64,000 bases of DNA from Diphasiastrum complanatum. Lineage: Eukaryota; Streptophyta; Lycopodiopsida; Lycopodiales; Lycopodiaceae. Location: the NCBI GenBank assembly GCA_029204225.1, contig CM055095.1, forward strand, positions 25,278,503 to 25,342,502. The letters are read 5' to 3'. Each line of letters opens with the position of its first letter. Positions within the stretch are counted from its first letter, which is position 1. This document shows, piece after piece, positions 52,031-64,000 of this stretch. The notes beneath the pieces are model-generated. The model was not told the DNA's origin. It made no database searches and saw nothing but the letters and a program-made list of their open reading frames with translations. The position numbers were made by a program, and so were the translations under genes.

Positions 52031-53925
52031 TATGATCACAACCACCAACTGTATGAAGAAACAAAATGTTTTTCTTACCAAAGCTCTGTTAGCTTTCAAA
52101 TCCCAGTCTAACGAAAAGACACGAACGCGAAATGTTCGCGACACAACAGGAGAAAGTCAGACGACACAAAAAAGAAGAAGCTCAAACGACTCGAAGCGAC
52201 ATGAAAATCTTTGCGACACTTTTGACCTTCATGCTCAAAGGATCAGGAAGATTAAAAAAGTACCATGAGTACAAATCCCTGATCTGAAATGATGACATCA
52301 GTAGAAGAGCATTAGGACGTGCCTTACAGATAACAAGACATGCGTGAGATGCAAACGCGAAGGACATACTGTCGATTTGTGTTGGCTAAATCCAAAAATT
52401 GAGTATATCCATTATCATAAGAAGGGTCATGCAGCCGTGGACTGCCACCAAAACCCAAGAAACAAACAAGCTCAAAGCAGACAAGAGAACGATAATAGTT
52501 CGTCCTATGTTGAAGGGCTAGAGAGCTCGAAGATGGGTGAAGAAAGACCGAATCACGAAAATTCGTATGCAGACATGTGTGCAGTATCACCACCCGACAC
52601 ACAGGAGGTAATTCTTGATTCAGAAGCTACCTCACACTTTGTTACATCAAGACGAATAAAATCTGACTTCCGAAGTGCAGATCCATCAAGATTTATCATT
52701 CTTGGAGACAGATCAAAGCATCAAGTGAATGGTATTGGTTCACTATGGCTCAACACAAATGGCAAAGACAGACGACTGGAAGATGTTTTGTTTGTGCCTA
52801 CACTGCAGTAGGACTTGCTATCAGTGGCAAGAATAGCTGATGCAGGGATGCGTGTAATGTTCTCAAATGAAACATGCAATGTTGTTGATGCAAGCACCAG
52901 TACACTGATTACACAAGGTAGAAGAAAAGACAAACTGTATCACCTGAGGGTATGCCTACCTGCAGATCAGTGCATCAAACCCATGATGATTCGTCAGATA
53001 TTCAATGGCACAGGAGACTATGCCATATGAATTCAATGGCACTGTATCAAGCAAGCCATCATGGAGCAATCATAGGGGTGAGCATCTCGAATGCAACCAG
53101 TTCGATGACATCACAGCGCAGCTTCTACATCAGAAGAGTTTGTGGATTCAGTGGAGAACCACAAACATTCAAGGAAGCAATTGAATGTCTAGAGAAGGAC
53201 AAACGGATCCAAGCCATGAATGAGGGGATGGAATCCATGAGGAAGAATGAGGTATGGACGTTGCAGCCATTACCAAATAAGCGAAAGACCGTACAATGCA
53301 AGTGGGTATACAAGCTGAAGTATGGGCCGAATGGAAATATTTCAAAGTATAAAGCCAGACTTGTAGCGAAGAGGTTTTCTCAAAGATATGGTATTGACTA
53401 TGCTAAGACCTTCTCTCCTGTCATAAAACATTCATCCCTACGTCTACTGTTTGCATATGCAGCTGCTTATGATCTTAGAATTCACATCGTGGATGAAAAG
53501 ACAACGTTTTTGTATGGTGAGCTAGACGAAGAAGTCTACATGGATCAACCTCCAGGCTACATTTCGAATTCACTTCCTACTTATGCATGCATAATGCATA
53601 GGAGTATCTAGGCTCTGAAGCAATCAGCGCGACAATGGTATAAGAAAAAGGATCAAGCCTTGAAATCTTTAGGACTCAAGCCACTAATAGTTGGTTCCAA
53701 TGTTTATGTAAGAATTACAGATGGGAAGATCATCATTGTAGCTGTATATGTGGATGACACTCTGATACTCTAAAAAAGTGAAAAACTTATTGCTGAAGTG
53801 AAGTACGACATCTCAAAACATTTTGAGATTGCAGACCTAGGAGAAGCCAGATGTTATCTTGGCTTATAAATTGACAGAGACTATGACGAAGGAAAATTGT
53901 TCCTTCATCAATCCAGATACATATC
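52030..53925 (+). pseudogene. Ty1/copia gag-pol with integrase deleted, decayed
   Basis: Basic gag tail near 52.1-52.25 kb. A zinc-knuckle remnant CVRCKREGHTVDLC (about 52,338) is followed by a second His/Cys pair. The protease motif is VILDSEATSHFVTS, with the catalytic Gly changed to Glu (GGA to GAA). GAG-pre-integrase DLLSVARIADAGMRVMFSNE follows a TAG. The integrase core is absent: at about 53,090 sequence jumps to the RT domain (NEVWTLQPLPNKRKTVQCKW, VYKLKYGPNGNISKYKARLV, then VYVDDTLIL at 53,745 followed by a stop). It ends in LHQSRYI at about 53,925. Several stops are present. Confidence 0.88.
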
Positions 53926-54173
53926 ATTCTAGATCTTGTCTGATCTCGAATGAATTATTGTCTGCTATTGCTTGTGTATCTCATTCACTTGTTTTATCTA
54001 TTCTGCACATTGGTTCAATCTTGTTGAATGCTAAATTAGTTTATAACATAGGTCAGCAGTGTCTGTCTACTTTCTAGAAGATTGTAGGAATGATATATCA
54101 GACAGTGACCAGCAATCATATCTTAAATCTATCAGAATGGATTTCGTTCGCGATTAATGTTTTTCGCTTCAGG

Positions 54174-54184
54174 GGTATCAGAGC
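54174..54184 (+). other. Copia-type primer-binding site remnant
   Basis: GGTATCAGAGC, the core of the tRNA-Met primer site, preceded by a CA that could end an LTR at about 54,170. It belongs to a different element from the RT fragment on its left, since a primer site should come before gag. Its gag was not found on the right. Confidence 0.4.
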
Positions 54185-54189
54185 TCGTT

Positions 54190-56500
54190 CAAGTTTCGCT
54201 TCACTTCGTTTCGTTTCGTTTCATTTTGTTTTGTTATAGAGCCTGATTGATTGTTGATATTACATTTTCTTCACTGTGCGATCTCCATCAGCTCTCCAAC
54301 CTAGAGCTGGCTCCCAAAGCTTCATGCTTTGCCCATTTGCGTTTGCAGCATCATGATTTCATCATGAATTGCCCTTGTAAGTCCTATCTCATCCAAAGAC
54401 CCAAGTCCAATTTGAAATAGCTGCCCCTTGATGATCATCCCATGTCATCCTACAGTACTATCCCTATCAGGTATTTCAATGTCATCCCCGATCTCGAAGA
54501 TCTAAGCATCTACCCTGTAGTGCCCACATGTATTCCCCCAAGCTAGCTCCAAGCTACTTCTATGAATGGATCAAACCATTGCTTGAGAATACACTGAGAT
54601 GTGAACTCCAAAGTCACCATCAAGTCCCTCACATAACTGTGCATGCCAATATCCCTTCAAGTGAACCTGTGAGATCTTCCATGGCCCAAACCAAATGATC
54701 TGCATCCCTTTATCACTGTAATTTGCTTATTTGATGCAATCATGATACAACAAATTGACTTGACTTACCCAGAATAGGCAGTTGAAGTATATCTCTCGAT
54801 GACAAACTTGATACATTGCTTCACATCTAATTTGACTTGATCAAAAATGACTTACCAACTACAAAACCGCAAAATCATCACACTCACCACTCGCCATGAG
54901 CATCCAAAGTGTGATTATTGACCCGTTCTTCATCCTCCATGTGTCCCACACACAACTCGTTCAATGCAAGTCCGCTATCTTGCCCAATGGCTTCCAACTG
55001 GCACCACCTCGCACTTTCATCACCTGTGATCGCCAAAATGTGTGTACCTCCAAGCTAGCCCATATTTTCCTCCGAACGAGAAATTTCCAAGCTACAGATG
55101 CGTGTGTAAATGCAACTATCACCTGACTCAACAATGCCACTGCCGATCATGCCTGTGAGAGCACTCCTCCAAAACGTCACTTGGCGGTGGTTGGTTCGAA
55201 TCCCAAGAGTTGAACATGATCACGACATCTTTTCAATCGTAACCAGCATACCATGCCTACCTCTCACTTGTTATTCCTTGCCCTCTCAAAATTGTCGCCA
55301 ATGATGAGTAGTCACGCCGCCAAACTGCACTTCTGTCGCCAATACTAGCTTTCTCCACACAATTCCGCTATTATTCGCCCCCATATCGCATTTACCGCTT
55401 CCAAACACCCTGTTACCCCATCATAAGTAAGCAATAATGATTTTGAAACAATAATGCCTCATTTTATTGCCCTGTAATAGGTTTCACCAGCCAAAAATTG
55501 CCCCAAATTTGGCCCTACGGTATCCAAATAGCGAATGTAGCCCATCACTAGGTCACTTGCATTTAGCTCGATAGAATGGTGATGAAAAGACCCCAAAACG
55601 TGTTTATCCCTGTTTGGTGCCCATTCAGTGGTTCATCTCCATCATCTGACGACCCTTAGCTCTCTCCATCTCCACCATCGATCTTCGTGGAGGCTAATCC
55701 GATGGCTGAAATTCCATTTGCGTGCCCACAGCTTCTCCTGCAACCTTTAGGCACTTCGGGTCACTAAGCTCCTACCCTCGTTGGTCGCGCGCACTGCCCT
55801 GCAAGCTAAACATGATCATGTTTCTCCTCCATAGCTATGGCTTATGAGGATTTTTAGTTGTCCCAAAGAACTATTCCACTGCTTTCTCCGGCGCACGGTC
55901 GCCCACAACCATTTTCCAGCTCTCTCTCCTCATTAGGGCACCCTTTTGTACTGCTTCATAGATCCGAAAACAATAGCCTATGGTGAAAGATCCAGCCTTT
56001 TGTGCTGTAATATCCTAACTTCAAAACTGAGAAAGACTTTTTGGGCTTTTGTCAATCTCTTCCTGAAATTTGTCTTGCAGCTACCTGCCTCACAGAGGTC
56101 GCCCTACCTCTGCCCTTTCAAAGCAATTTATGGCTCTGAAATTGGTGCAATATTGACTCCAAATAAGCTGATTTTCTCACCAAACCGTCAATACCCCACG
56201 AAACTAAAAATTTCCACCGATTTCCACCCAATTACACATTGTAAATTGTCCTAGCTGTGTAACATTGTTCTTTATAGCTCCCTTGCAAATCCAATTGCTT
56301 CAACCGGCTACCTACACAGTCAATTACTTAGCCACATCGAGGATTTCTCCAAAATCACCAAAACTGCAAGTTTCTTGCGAATTCTCCCCAAAATTCACCT
56401 ACGATGATCGTTCTAATCTTCTCCGAAGCTCCGATCAAAGGAACTTTGTTGTCTCATGTCATCCGGACTGCCGATATCCCCCGTATGGAGTCCTCTCTCC
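54190..56500. other. C-rich non-coding region, no gene seen
   Basis: A short (TTCGT)-like run at 54,200-54,235, then 2.2 kb of relatively C-rich sequence with only short frames. It could be internal or LTR sequence of an unidentified element. Confidence 0.4.
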
Positions 56501-56519
56501 TGAGACGCTTTGAGTGCTA

Positions 56520-56815
56520 TTGACTTAGAATTTGCTTTGCACAGAAACATAGATCATGCTACACAGTAACACAGACATAAAATCACTCTCCTCAGCAAGC
56601 TCACATAGCAACTGTATTTCTCAAAATGAAATTACACTGTACATATAGTTGTTCACTCAAGCAACCCATGCATGACCCAGGTTGCCGTTGGCGGGACACG
56701 TTTCCCATCGACTTGCCTCGTGGCGAGGCCAACTGATCCTTATCCACTGATAGGACCCATAGTACAGTAACACAATGATTCTAACTTTAATTCTAACTCT
56801 CTCCCTTAAAGTAAA
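56520..56815 (-). repeat. Probable 3' LTR and polypurine tract of the copia at 56.9-60.6 kb
   Basis: On the minus strand, AAGGGAGAGAG (a plausible polypurine tract, 56,802-56,812) follows the end of pol and leads into TTAGAATTAAAGTTAG. The LTR boundary is approximate. No matching 5' LTR was found right of 60,600. Confidence 0.45.
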
Positions 56816-56851
56816 GTCACTTTTTATACAGTCATATACATAGCTTTAAAG

Positions 56852-59800
56852 TCAACAAACTTTAAGTATAGAAAGTTTTGATCTAAACTTATCAAACTTT
56901 TTTCCAGTAAGTGGCTTAGTGAAAATATCAGCTAGTTGTTCTTCTGTGCTACAATGAACAACATGAATTTCACGACTCAGCAGCCTCTCACGTATGAAGT
57001 GATATTGAATCTCAATGTGTTTAGTTTTCGCATGGAACATTGGATTCTTTACTAGCTGAATGCCACTCTGACTGTCGCTATGTAAAGTTGTGGGATTTTT
57101 CTGCTTCATGCCAACTTCTTCCAAGATTTGTCTCAACCATATAGCTTCATGTGCTGAACTACGCATTGCCTTATACTCTGCTTCTGTGGTGGATAGAGCA
57201 ATTGTACTTTGCTTCTTACTAGACCAGGAAAAGCAACTGCCACAAAGCTGGAATATATATCCTGTGGTGGATCTACGATCATCATAGTCACCTCCCCAGT
57301 CCGCATCCACATAGCCACACAACTCAGGTAAACCATCATGCTTCCTGTAAATCAAGCCATACTCTGAAGTGCCTTTCACATAACGCAAAATGCGTTTAGC
57401 TGCTTTCCAATGCGTTTCCGTAGGTGTTGCCATAAACTGACTTACAATGCCAACAGCATAGCATATATCTGGTCTAGTTGTGGTAAGGTAAATCAAGCTC
57501 CCTACTAACTGTCTATATAGCGTAGCATCAAATGACTGTGATTCATCAAGCTTAGAAAGCTTTTTACCTGGTTCAATAGGAGTGTTTACTGGTTTGCAAT
57601 CCTGCAACCTAAACCTGTGCAGCAACTCTTTGACATACTTCACCTGTGTTAAACCCACTTCATGTCCTTTTTGCCACACTTCTACTCCAAGGCAGTAATG
57701 CATCAGGCTGAGATCCATCATCTCAAATTGTTCCACGAGGTCTTTCTTGATCATGTCTATTATCTCTTGATTATTTCCCGTAATAATCAAGTCATCAACA
57801 TAAAGAGCAATCAAAGCAACCATACCATCAAAGTATAAGACATATGAATTTGGATCAGAATGTGTTCTCACCATCCCCTTTGAACAAAAGTAGGCATCAA
57901 TCCTGTTATACCACGCACGTGGTGCTTGTTTAAGACCATAAAGCGCTTTCTTCAAGCGACATACTTTATTTTCTTGTCCTTTCGTTACAAAGCCTTCAGG
58001 TTGATCCATGAACACTTCTTCTTCTAACTCACCATTCACATCCATCTGATGCAAAGGCCAACCAAAATGTAAAGCTAAAGCAATAAGTAGACGTAGAGTA
58101 TTCCACTTACAAACCGGCGCAAAGGTCTCCTCATAGTCAATGCCTTTATTTTGTGCGTACCCTTTAATTACCAATCTTGCTTTGTGCTTTGCTATGCTTC
58201 CATCTGCATGGTATTTAGTTCTGTATACCCATTTGCAACCAATGGGTTTCTTGCCAACTGGTGGTTCTACTAAGTCCCATGTGCTATGCTTAGCAATTGA
58301 CTCCATCTCCTCTCCCATGGCCTTGATCCAAATATCATCATCCTTTGCTTCACTATAAGTCGAAGGTTCTTTGCTTTGAATAATGCTAGATAAGAGAGCA
58401 TAATTTGCTTCATACCTTTCAGGTAGTATCTTCTCTCTTGTTGATCTTCGTGGCTCTCCCTAGTTAGATGATCCTGTAAAGTCATCTATGTCGCGGCTCT
58501 CCATCAATCTCTCAAACCACTTAGGGAGCTTTCTGTCAGGTGATCGGCTTCCTGGTAAAAATGTATCCCACGGTACATCCTTCTCCTTGCGTTTGTCACC
58601 TGCAATTTCAATCCTTCTTGCACCAAAAGGTTTGTCCCTACCTCTCCAACCTGTTTCTTGAGGTTGAGTAGTAGTATCTTGAGATGTATCCTCATGTTCA
58701 TCACTCGGAAGGTCAATGAATGGATCATCAGCAGGTGGTATCCTCACTATACCATTTTTCCTATTGGATGTGTCTATCTTCTCAGCATCTTCATCTTCAT
58801 ACATCCTACACCATTGAGAGCAGAAGTATGAGCTTGCGTAAATTGTCTTTTAATCCCACATTGATCACAAATATCATTGAAGTCATTAGACTTATACTCA
58901 CCTCCACTATCTGATCTTAGGACTTTGATCTTCTTACCTGTCTGATTTTCGATCAAGTTTTTGAAGTTCTTGAAGTTATCAAAAGCATTTGATTTCTTCT
59001 TCAAGAAGTAGATCCACGTCTTACATGAAATATCATCAACAAAGGTCATGAAATAGAATGTTTTTCCTAAGGACATGGTCCTCATGGGCCCGCATAAATC
59101 TGTGTGGATTAAATCCAGGATGTTCTTTGCTCTTGCAACACCCCCTTTATTGAACTTCTCTCGATGCTGCTTTCCATTTACACAAGATTCGCACATCGAT
59201 TTCAAGTGATCCTCTATAGTAGGCAGTCCTGTTACCATCTCCAATTTTCTCATCAAACTGAGGCTTCCCAAGTTCAAGTGCAAAGGAACGGATGATGCAA
59301 GTCCATGTTGCCCCTTGATTGTAGCATTCAACCTGTACAATTTGTATTGGGCTCTCTTACTCCATTCGCAATAACTTTGAACTTTTGGTTCGCATCCTTC
59401 ACAAAGCAACGATCATGGGCAAATTCTACTTTCAACTTTTGATCAGTAATGACTCCAATAGAAAGTAGACTTTTCTTTAAACCTGGTATGTAAAGTACCT
59501 CCCTGATCATCCTACTTTTGCCATCAGGCAGTTGGATTGAAATTGTGCCTATCCCCTTGATCATGCACACCTCACCATTTGCTTGTGAAACAGATGTTCC
59601 ATTATTCAACACCTTCAAACTATTGAACCAATTCTTGTTACCTGTCATGTGTCTTGTGGCTCCTAAGTTAATATACCATGCTTGATCATCTTGATTAGAT
59701 GACAATGCAGATATGAAGATGCTAGAGTCTTCAATCTCACCTTCATCGACAAGGTTACTTGCTTGTTTTGGTTTCCCCTTGCTTTGTTCCGCCAGGAATT

Positions 59801-60575
59801 TGCGACATTCACTCTTCCAATGGCCCTTTTTACCACAATGGAAGCACTTGTCTTTCTTCTTAGTTTTGCTGGAAGATCCCTCATCCTCCTGAGACTTGGC
59901 AAATTGCTGTTTAGACTTCTTCTTGCCCTTGCCCTTGCCTTGTTTTTGGCATGTCGCAAGTGCCTGATCATCAGTATTTTGACGTCTAGCTTTCACCATT
60001 TCTCGTCGTTGCTCTTCCTGCATCAAGATTCCTGTGAGCTCGTCAAAGGTTGGCAATCTTTCTCTTGATGCTATTCCGCTCACAAACATCTGATAGGATT
60101 CTACAATGCCGCATAATGCATTATGCACCAGATCCACATCACGTATGCGCTCTCCAATAGAATGCAGTTCATCTCTCATTGTCTTGATTCTGGTCATGTA
60201 CGTCTGAATGTGCTCTCCTTGCTCCATGTGGGCACTATTCAACTTTGACTTCAGAAACATGATTCTTGACGGATTTGACGTCTCGAACTGCTCCTTTAGC
60301 ACATCCCATGCCTGTCTGGGTGTAATAGCATCACAAATGTGGGTAATGATGTGATCCTTCACTGACAAGTTAATGAAGGTCAAAGCTTTCCTCATCTTTT
60401 TGTCGAACACTTTGATGTCTGCTTCATTTGGCGGCCTTCTCTCATCACCTGTGACGACTTCCAACACATCTTTCTCCATCAGTATGTTTTTCATTTTGAA
60501 TTTCCACACTGCATAGTTGGAAATCCCGTCCAACTTGCTACTTTCACTCAAAATGGACTCTCCCATGTTTGCCAT
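56852..60575 (-). pseudogene. Ty1/copia gag-pol, frame-broken but well preserved
   Basis: Gag from ATG 60575 (MANMGESILSESSKLDGISN, YAVWKFKMKNILMEKD) with zinc knuckle CFHCGKKGHWKSEC. The protease motif is YINLGATRHMTG, where Asp-Ser-Gly has become Asn-Leu-Gly. A shift near 59,340 leads to the integrase start (59409-58774: IHTDLCGPMRTM, RSDSGGEYKSNDF), which ends abruptly at SALNGVG, so the last catalytic Glu region and the C-terminus are deleted. Then comes a linker (58804-58460) and RT/RNase H in one 488-codon frame (58318-56852): WVYRTKYHADGSIAKHKARL, FAPVCKWNTLRLLIALALHF, ALYVDDLIITG and RNase H VDADWGGDYDDRRSTTGY to the conserved HIEIQYHFIRE end. Near 58,040 five codons are missing after QMDV in the RT palm. 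Confidence 0.93.
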
Positions 60576-60779
60576 CGCAAAACTGCTTAAAACTTCTGCC
60601 TTAGGCTAAGAACAGTATGTCGAGGCCAACAGTGATGTCAGAAGTTGAAAATAATGACCTGCACTATGTCATCATCAGAAAAAACAAGAAATTAATTCGA
60701 TGCATCAAAGTACTAAGAATAGATTTTTATATTTTATACTATGTACCATCAGTCCATTGATTTTGCTTTTCTGTCTAAT

Positions 60780-61000
60780 TCAAATTTGGAGATGGCACTC
60801 ATATTTTTATTCCAGTGAGAAGATGGCTCTCATATTTTCATTCCAATGTAAAGATTGCGTTCATATTTGGAGATGGCACTCATATTTTCATTTCACTGGA
60901 GGGAATGCATATTCATACATTTTGCTATTTTCCCTTATTCGAATTTGGGGATGACACTCATATTTTAGATCCAATGGAGGGAATGTATATTCGAATTTAG
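60780..61000. repeat. Diverged short tandem repeats
   Basis: Repeats of (AT)TTGGAGATGGCACTCATAT and TTTTCATTCCA(R)TG, about five imperfect copies of 40-70 bases, with GGAGGGAATG(C/T)ATATTC twice. Confidence 0.65.
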
Positions 61001-61322
61001 ACAAGTTAGACTGTGAATAGTTTAGAGTTCTTAACTGTGACTGTAGACACTATGGTTAGATCATTGGAAGTTGGAGAGGCCTCGGGAGTGGTGGAAGAAA
61101 GCAAATAAACAATATTGTTTTTTTTTATTTTGATTTTTTTCTTTATCCTACATGGCATTCCTTAAAGGGAATTAGCCTATTAAAGGGCCAATTTCGAGTT
61201 CATTTCTCACTAGTGCTAACGAAGCTCTTGCAAATTTTTCCCACGACCAAACTTCCAAACAACCTTCTTATACACTCTCCAGCCTTCTGCTCTTCATTAT
61301 TGCTTATTTTCTTATTATCATC

Positions 61323-61688
61323 ATGTCATCTACTAAATCAAATACCTCTGTTTCACCACGTTCTATAGTCTTGCGTGATGTTCCAACCTCAACAGATGTC
61401 ATGCCACTCCCTAGCACTAGAAAGGTGGCTGAATGGCTGAATCTCACCGAGCCCTTGCTCAAGGTGATGGGTATTCACGTCATAGCCTTTCAAATAAAAT
61501 AAGTATGGAGTTTATTAGCATGACTTTCAATACTTGGAATAAAGCCAAGGCTAAGTTTTATATCACCTTTCAAGGGATAGTGCACAAGATGCGGGTCTCG
61601 GAGGACACCCTTGATGCCATAGGAATTGTATCTAGGCCTCATCCATCCCATTTCCATTCCATAACTAGGCGCATTTTGTCATGGAGCC
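61323..61688 (+). pseudogene. Decayed ORF of unknown family, copy 2 (truncated)
   Basis: ATG 61323 opens MSSTKSNTSVSPRSIVLRDV and PTSTDVMPLPSTRKVAEW. An 8-base duplication of GGCTGAAT near 61,430 shifts the frame, and the other frame continues AESHRALAQGDG, KISMEFISMTFNTWNKAKAK and FYITFQGIVHKMRV. This matches copy 1 (MSSTDTLQ, VPTATDIMMLP, KINMQFITMAF, KFYITFQTATHKVRV). It breaks off where a Ty3 LTR begins at 61,689. Confidence 0.5.
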
Positions 61689-62919
61689 TGTAGCGCAGGC
61701 ATCCCAAAGGGAGCCGGGAACCACGACTTAGCTTCCCAGCCCTCAACTCTTGCCATCCAAACCCATTTGACATACAAGCAGCCAACTCGCCAACAACGAT
61801 CAGACTTAACCAACTTGAAGTTCTGAAAACCAACATTGAGATTCAACCTGGCGCCATGCCAGATCGGGGGTCCCGATGTGGGTGACTACCCTCCAAGCAA
61901 GCCGCCCGACATACATCAAACTTAACCAACTCGAAGCTTCGTCACAAACGAGTAACATCCATTCCAAGCAAGCGGTCTGACTTACATCAGACTTAACCAA
62001 CTGAAAGCTTCATCACGAGCACTGGAAGCCAACCTGGCGCCACGCCAGACTGGACAGCCATAAACAGGTAACGTCCACCCAAGCAAGCCATCCAACTCAG
62101 CCGACAGGTTAGAGCCCGTTCCCCAAGAGCTTAACCCATTCACGTTCATGCAAGGAACACTCAGAACCACAAGCCGCGACAGATATGGAAACAACCAGTT
62201 GCTGGACCAAATGGTCCCGACAACATACCGCTGGCGCCACGGACCGAATGGTCCCGACGACATACCGCTGGCGTCCCGGGATACGACCCTCAGCTATGTG
62301 CCAACTTAAAAATTTGGAAGCGGCCTTACAACTGGCGCTTTTACCGAACACTGAAACCCAGAAGGTAATCAGAGTTAGTTTGAGGAAAATCCCACTTTAT
62401 TGATAAATCTGAGAAGGTTACATTTCAAGTGTGTGACCGACCCTAGTCTCCGGGCGCTAGCATGCCAAGGCGAGAGCCATGACAACATTCCAGCAAGGGA
62501 GGCTGAGACTTGGTTGGAGCTCGCCCTGAGTCGCAACCCGCACTCCCCTATAGTATTGGTGTGATTCGGCACCCCCCCTCATACCAAGCACTCTACCCAA
62601 GCTGGTAAAGCACGTTTTTCTCTCTCTAGGATTTTCTCTTTCTAAAAAGTCATTTTCTCTCTCTAGATTTTATTGATCCCCAGGCTTCCTTTAATCATGC
62701 CTAGATCGTGTGAGGTGATTGCACATCGATCTGAGCTCTCTGGACTCCGCTAGAACCGATCAAAGATTTTCAGCCATAGGAACTTGGCGCCGGTTGGATT
62801 CTGGTCACAGTGGCGCCGGGAGCGACGCCGGCAGTAGCAGCAGGGGCGCTGCTGGCACCGGGGACATAGCTGGCACCGATGGCGTCGGAAGTAAAGCTTG
62901 TAAAGGTAGCTTTACAACA
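61689..62919 (-). repeat. Ty3/gypsy LTR related to the one at 10.1 kb
   Basis: Starts TGTAGCGCAGGCATCCC on the plus strand and ends GCTTTACAACA. On the minus strand it is preceded by a purine tract (AAAGGTGGGGTGGA) overlapping a coding tail DEDIRFYKGGVDVVK. It shares GTGTGATTCGGC and GGTAAAGCACG with the 10.1-kb LTR in the same order but is 1,231 bases against 884. It would be the 3' LTR of an element running off the right edge. Confidence 0.75.
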
Positions 62920-64000
62920 TCCACCCCACCTTTATAAAATCTGATGTCCTCATCAGATGTCAGATTAAAGTAAAGGTGTCTCCCAATTAAAATAACTATA
63001 CATTTAAGCTAATTGGCACAGTACTCAATTTACTGGCCACTTTTTATTAACATTGAAGCTGACACACCACAAGTCGGAGACTCAGCTCTTTGTACTGAAA
63101 GATTACATAACTTGAAAATATATCTTTGTCTGGGAAAAGCATAGATTTGATATCGCTTTCGTAAAACCCAAAAACCTTATTAACTGGTGACAGAGGCCTT
63201 TCTTTAAAATGTTCGCCCCTGTCGCTTCTGACTTTCGACTTTGGAACTCCTTTGAGCTCCTGATTTGTCCTTGATGCACTTTGCGTTGAGCTCCCTGAGC
63301 TCCAGATTTGTTCAGTTCCGCACAGGTATCAGGGCTCCCTGAGCCAAAGGATTTATCGTTTGATTGCCCACTTTATGGTCCACTCCGTGCCTTGTTGCTT
63401 TTGCACCTTGATTTCTTTCCTTGTCCCAGCCTGATCTTGATACTTTTCCATCTTGGCTCTTTAAGGTAGGCAAAGATTGAGTAATCCGCAATGTACCTCT
63501 CACTTAGCTTGAAGTAGCTCTTTGAATAGCCCAAATGTAACCATTGACCTCGTGGAAAGCCAAAGGGTCGCACCAGTTTGATCCGCATCCGAACTATCTC
63601 TTCGCGTTTGTTTGAAGCACCATGTCCGTCATGCAAAACTTGACTATCACAATTCCATCACTGGTCAGTTGCCTCACAGTCAAAACAAGAAGTGTACATC
63701 GAGCTTGGCTTCAAGTAGCTCTCTTTGAATCAGACACATGCACCCAGAGGTTGCACTAGTCCGATCTCAACGCGAACTGTCCCTTAGCGTCCGTTCGAAA
63801 CACCAAGTCTCTCATGCAAGACTCAACTTTCACAGTTCCTTCATTGATCAGCTGTCTTACACGTAACACAAGCTAGTGTACTCATATGTTTCCTCATCAT
63901 TGCTGGTCCAGAGAAAGCCTATAACAAACTTTTCTTTCCACAACAAAACCTTGTCAACTTATTAGGTCCAAAGTTCGCTAGTCTCCTCGTGTGAGTATGG
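62920..64000 (-). mobile_element. Internal remnant of the Ty3 element, no domain readable
   Basis: Only the last codons of pol next to the LTR are readable. From about 63,487 to 63,873 there is a diverged direct repeat of about 190-200 bases (TTGAAGTAGCTCT / TTCAAGTAGCTCT, TCATGCAA(R)ACT, TCACAATTCC / TCACAGTTCC). The frames at 63636-63312 show no recognisable domain. Confidence 0.5.

Noticed and set aside
54896..56513. Small plus-strand proteins in the C-rich region
   Set aside because: Short frames without domains or conserved order. C-rich composition lowers stop frequency on this strand.

Overview
The window is nuclear DNA from a land plant. One conserved host gene is recognisable, a plant-type pantothenate kinase of the PANK2 type, and it is split across a very long, transposon-filled stretch. 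No rRNA, convincing tRNA, CRISPR array or bacterial operon is visible. Very large introns full of retrotransposons would fit a fern, other seed-free vascular plant or gymnosperm. That is inference, and the species cannot be read from the sequence.

Host gene (minus strand, about 41,635 down to below 840). I could join twelve coding exons by hand. All visible splice sites are GT/AG, all phases agree, and together they give 526 codons (1,578 bases) without a stop. Exons 3 to 8 (34,535-32,804) form a compact kinase core. Introns 2, 8, 10 and 11 are about 6.6, 3.2, 13.4 and 14.5 kb. The gene continues off the left edge, where the C-terminal DUF89-type phosphatase half of plant PANK2 proteins would be expected.

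Intron 11 (889-15,343) holds a candidate 5.2-kb DNA transposon with terminal inverted repeats (1,341-6,513). Inside it are a decayed hAT transposase, a SNF2-ATPase gene fragment folded into a long inverted repeat, a 296-base pure (TC) tract and two LINE tails. To its right lie a tandemly duplicated AT-hook coding unit (6,934-9,290), a decayed minus-strand ORF, and a Ty3/gypsy element with one LTR (10,113-14,104). Intron 10 (15,556-29,000) holds two nearly complete LINEs in head-to-tail order, a third LINE fragment, a Ty3 integrase scrap and a diverged tandem repeat. Intron 2 holds a LINE scrap, a MITE-like element and an antisense Ty1/copia element without reverse transcriptase.

Upstream of the gene (41,640-64,000) the sequence is intergenic. 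A minisatellite starts about 120 bases before the start codon, followed by a hairpin-like inverted repeat. Beyond these are broken Ty3 and Ty1/copia elements (gag at 45.4-47.1 kb, protease/integrase at 47.6-48.3 kb, integrase tail at 50.7-51.2 kb, copia at 52.0-53.9 kb, copia at 56.5-60.6 kb) and a Ty3 LTR at 61.7-62.9 kb. Two copies of an unrecognised decayed ORF family lie at 48.6-50.0 and 61.3-61.7 kb.

Most transposon genes are broken. At several places the lesion is a C-to-T or G-to-A change in a catalytic codon, or CAG/CGA turned into a stop, as expected from long-term cytosine methylation. The host exons show no such damage.
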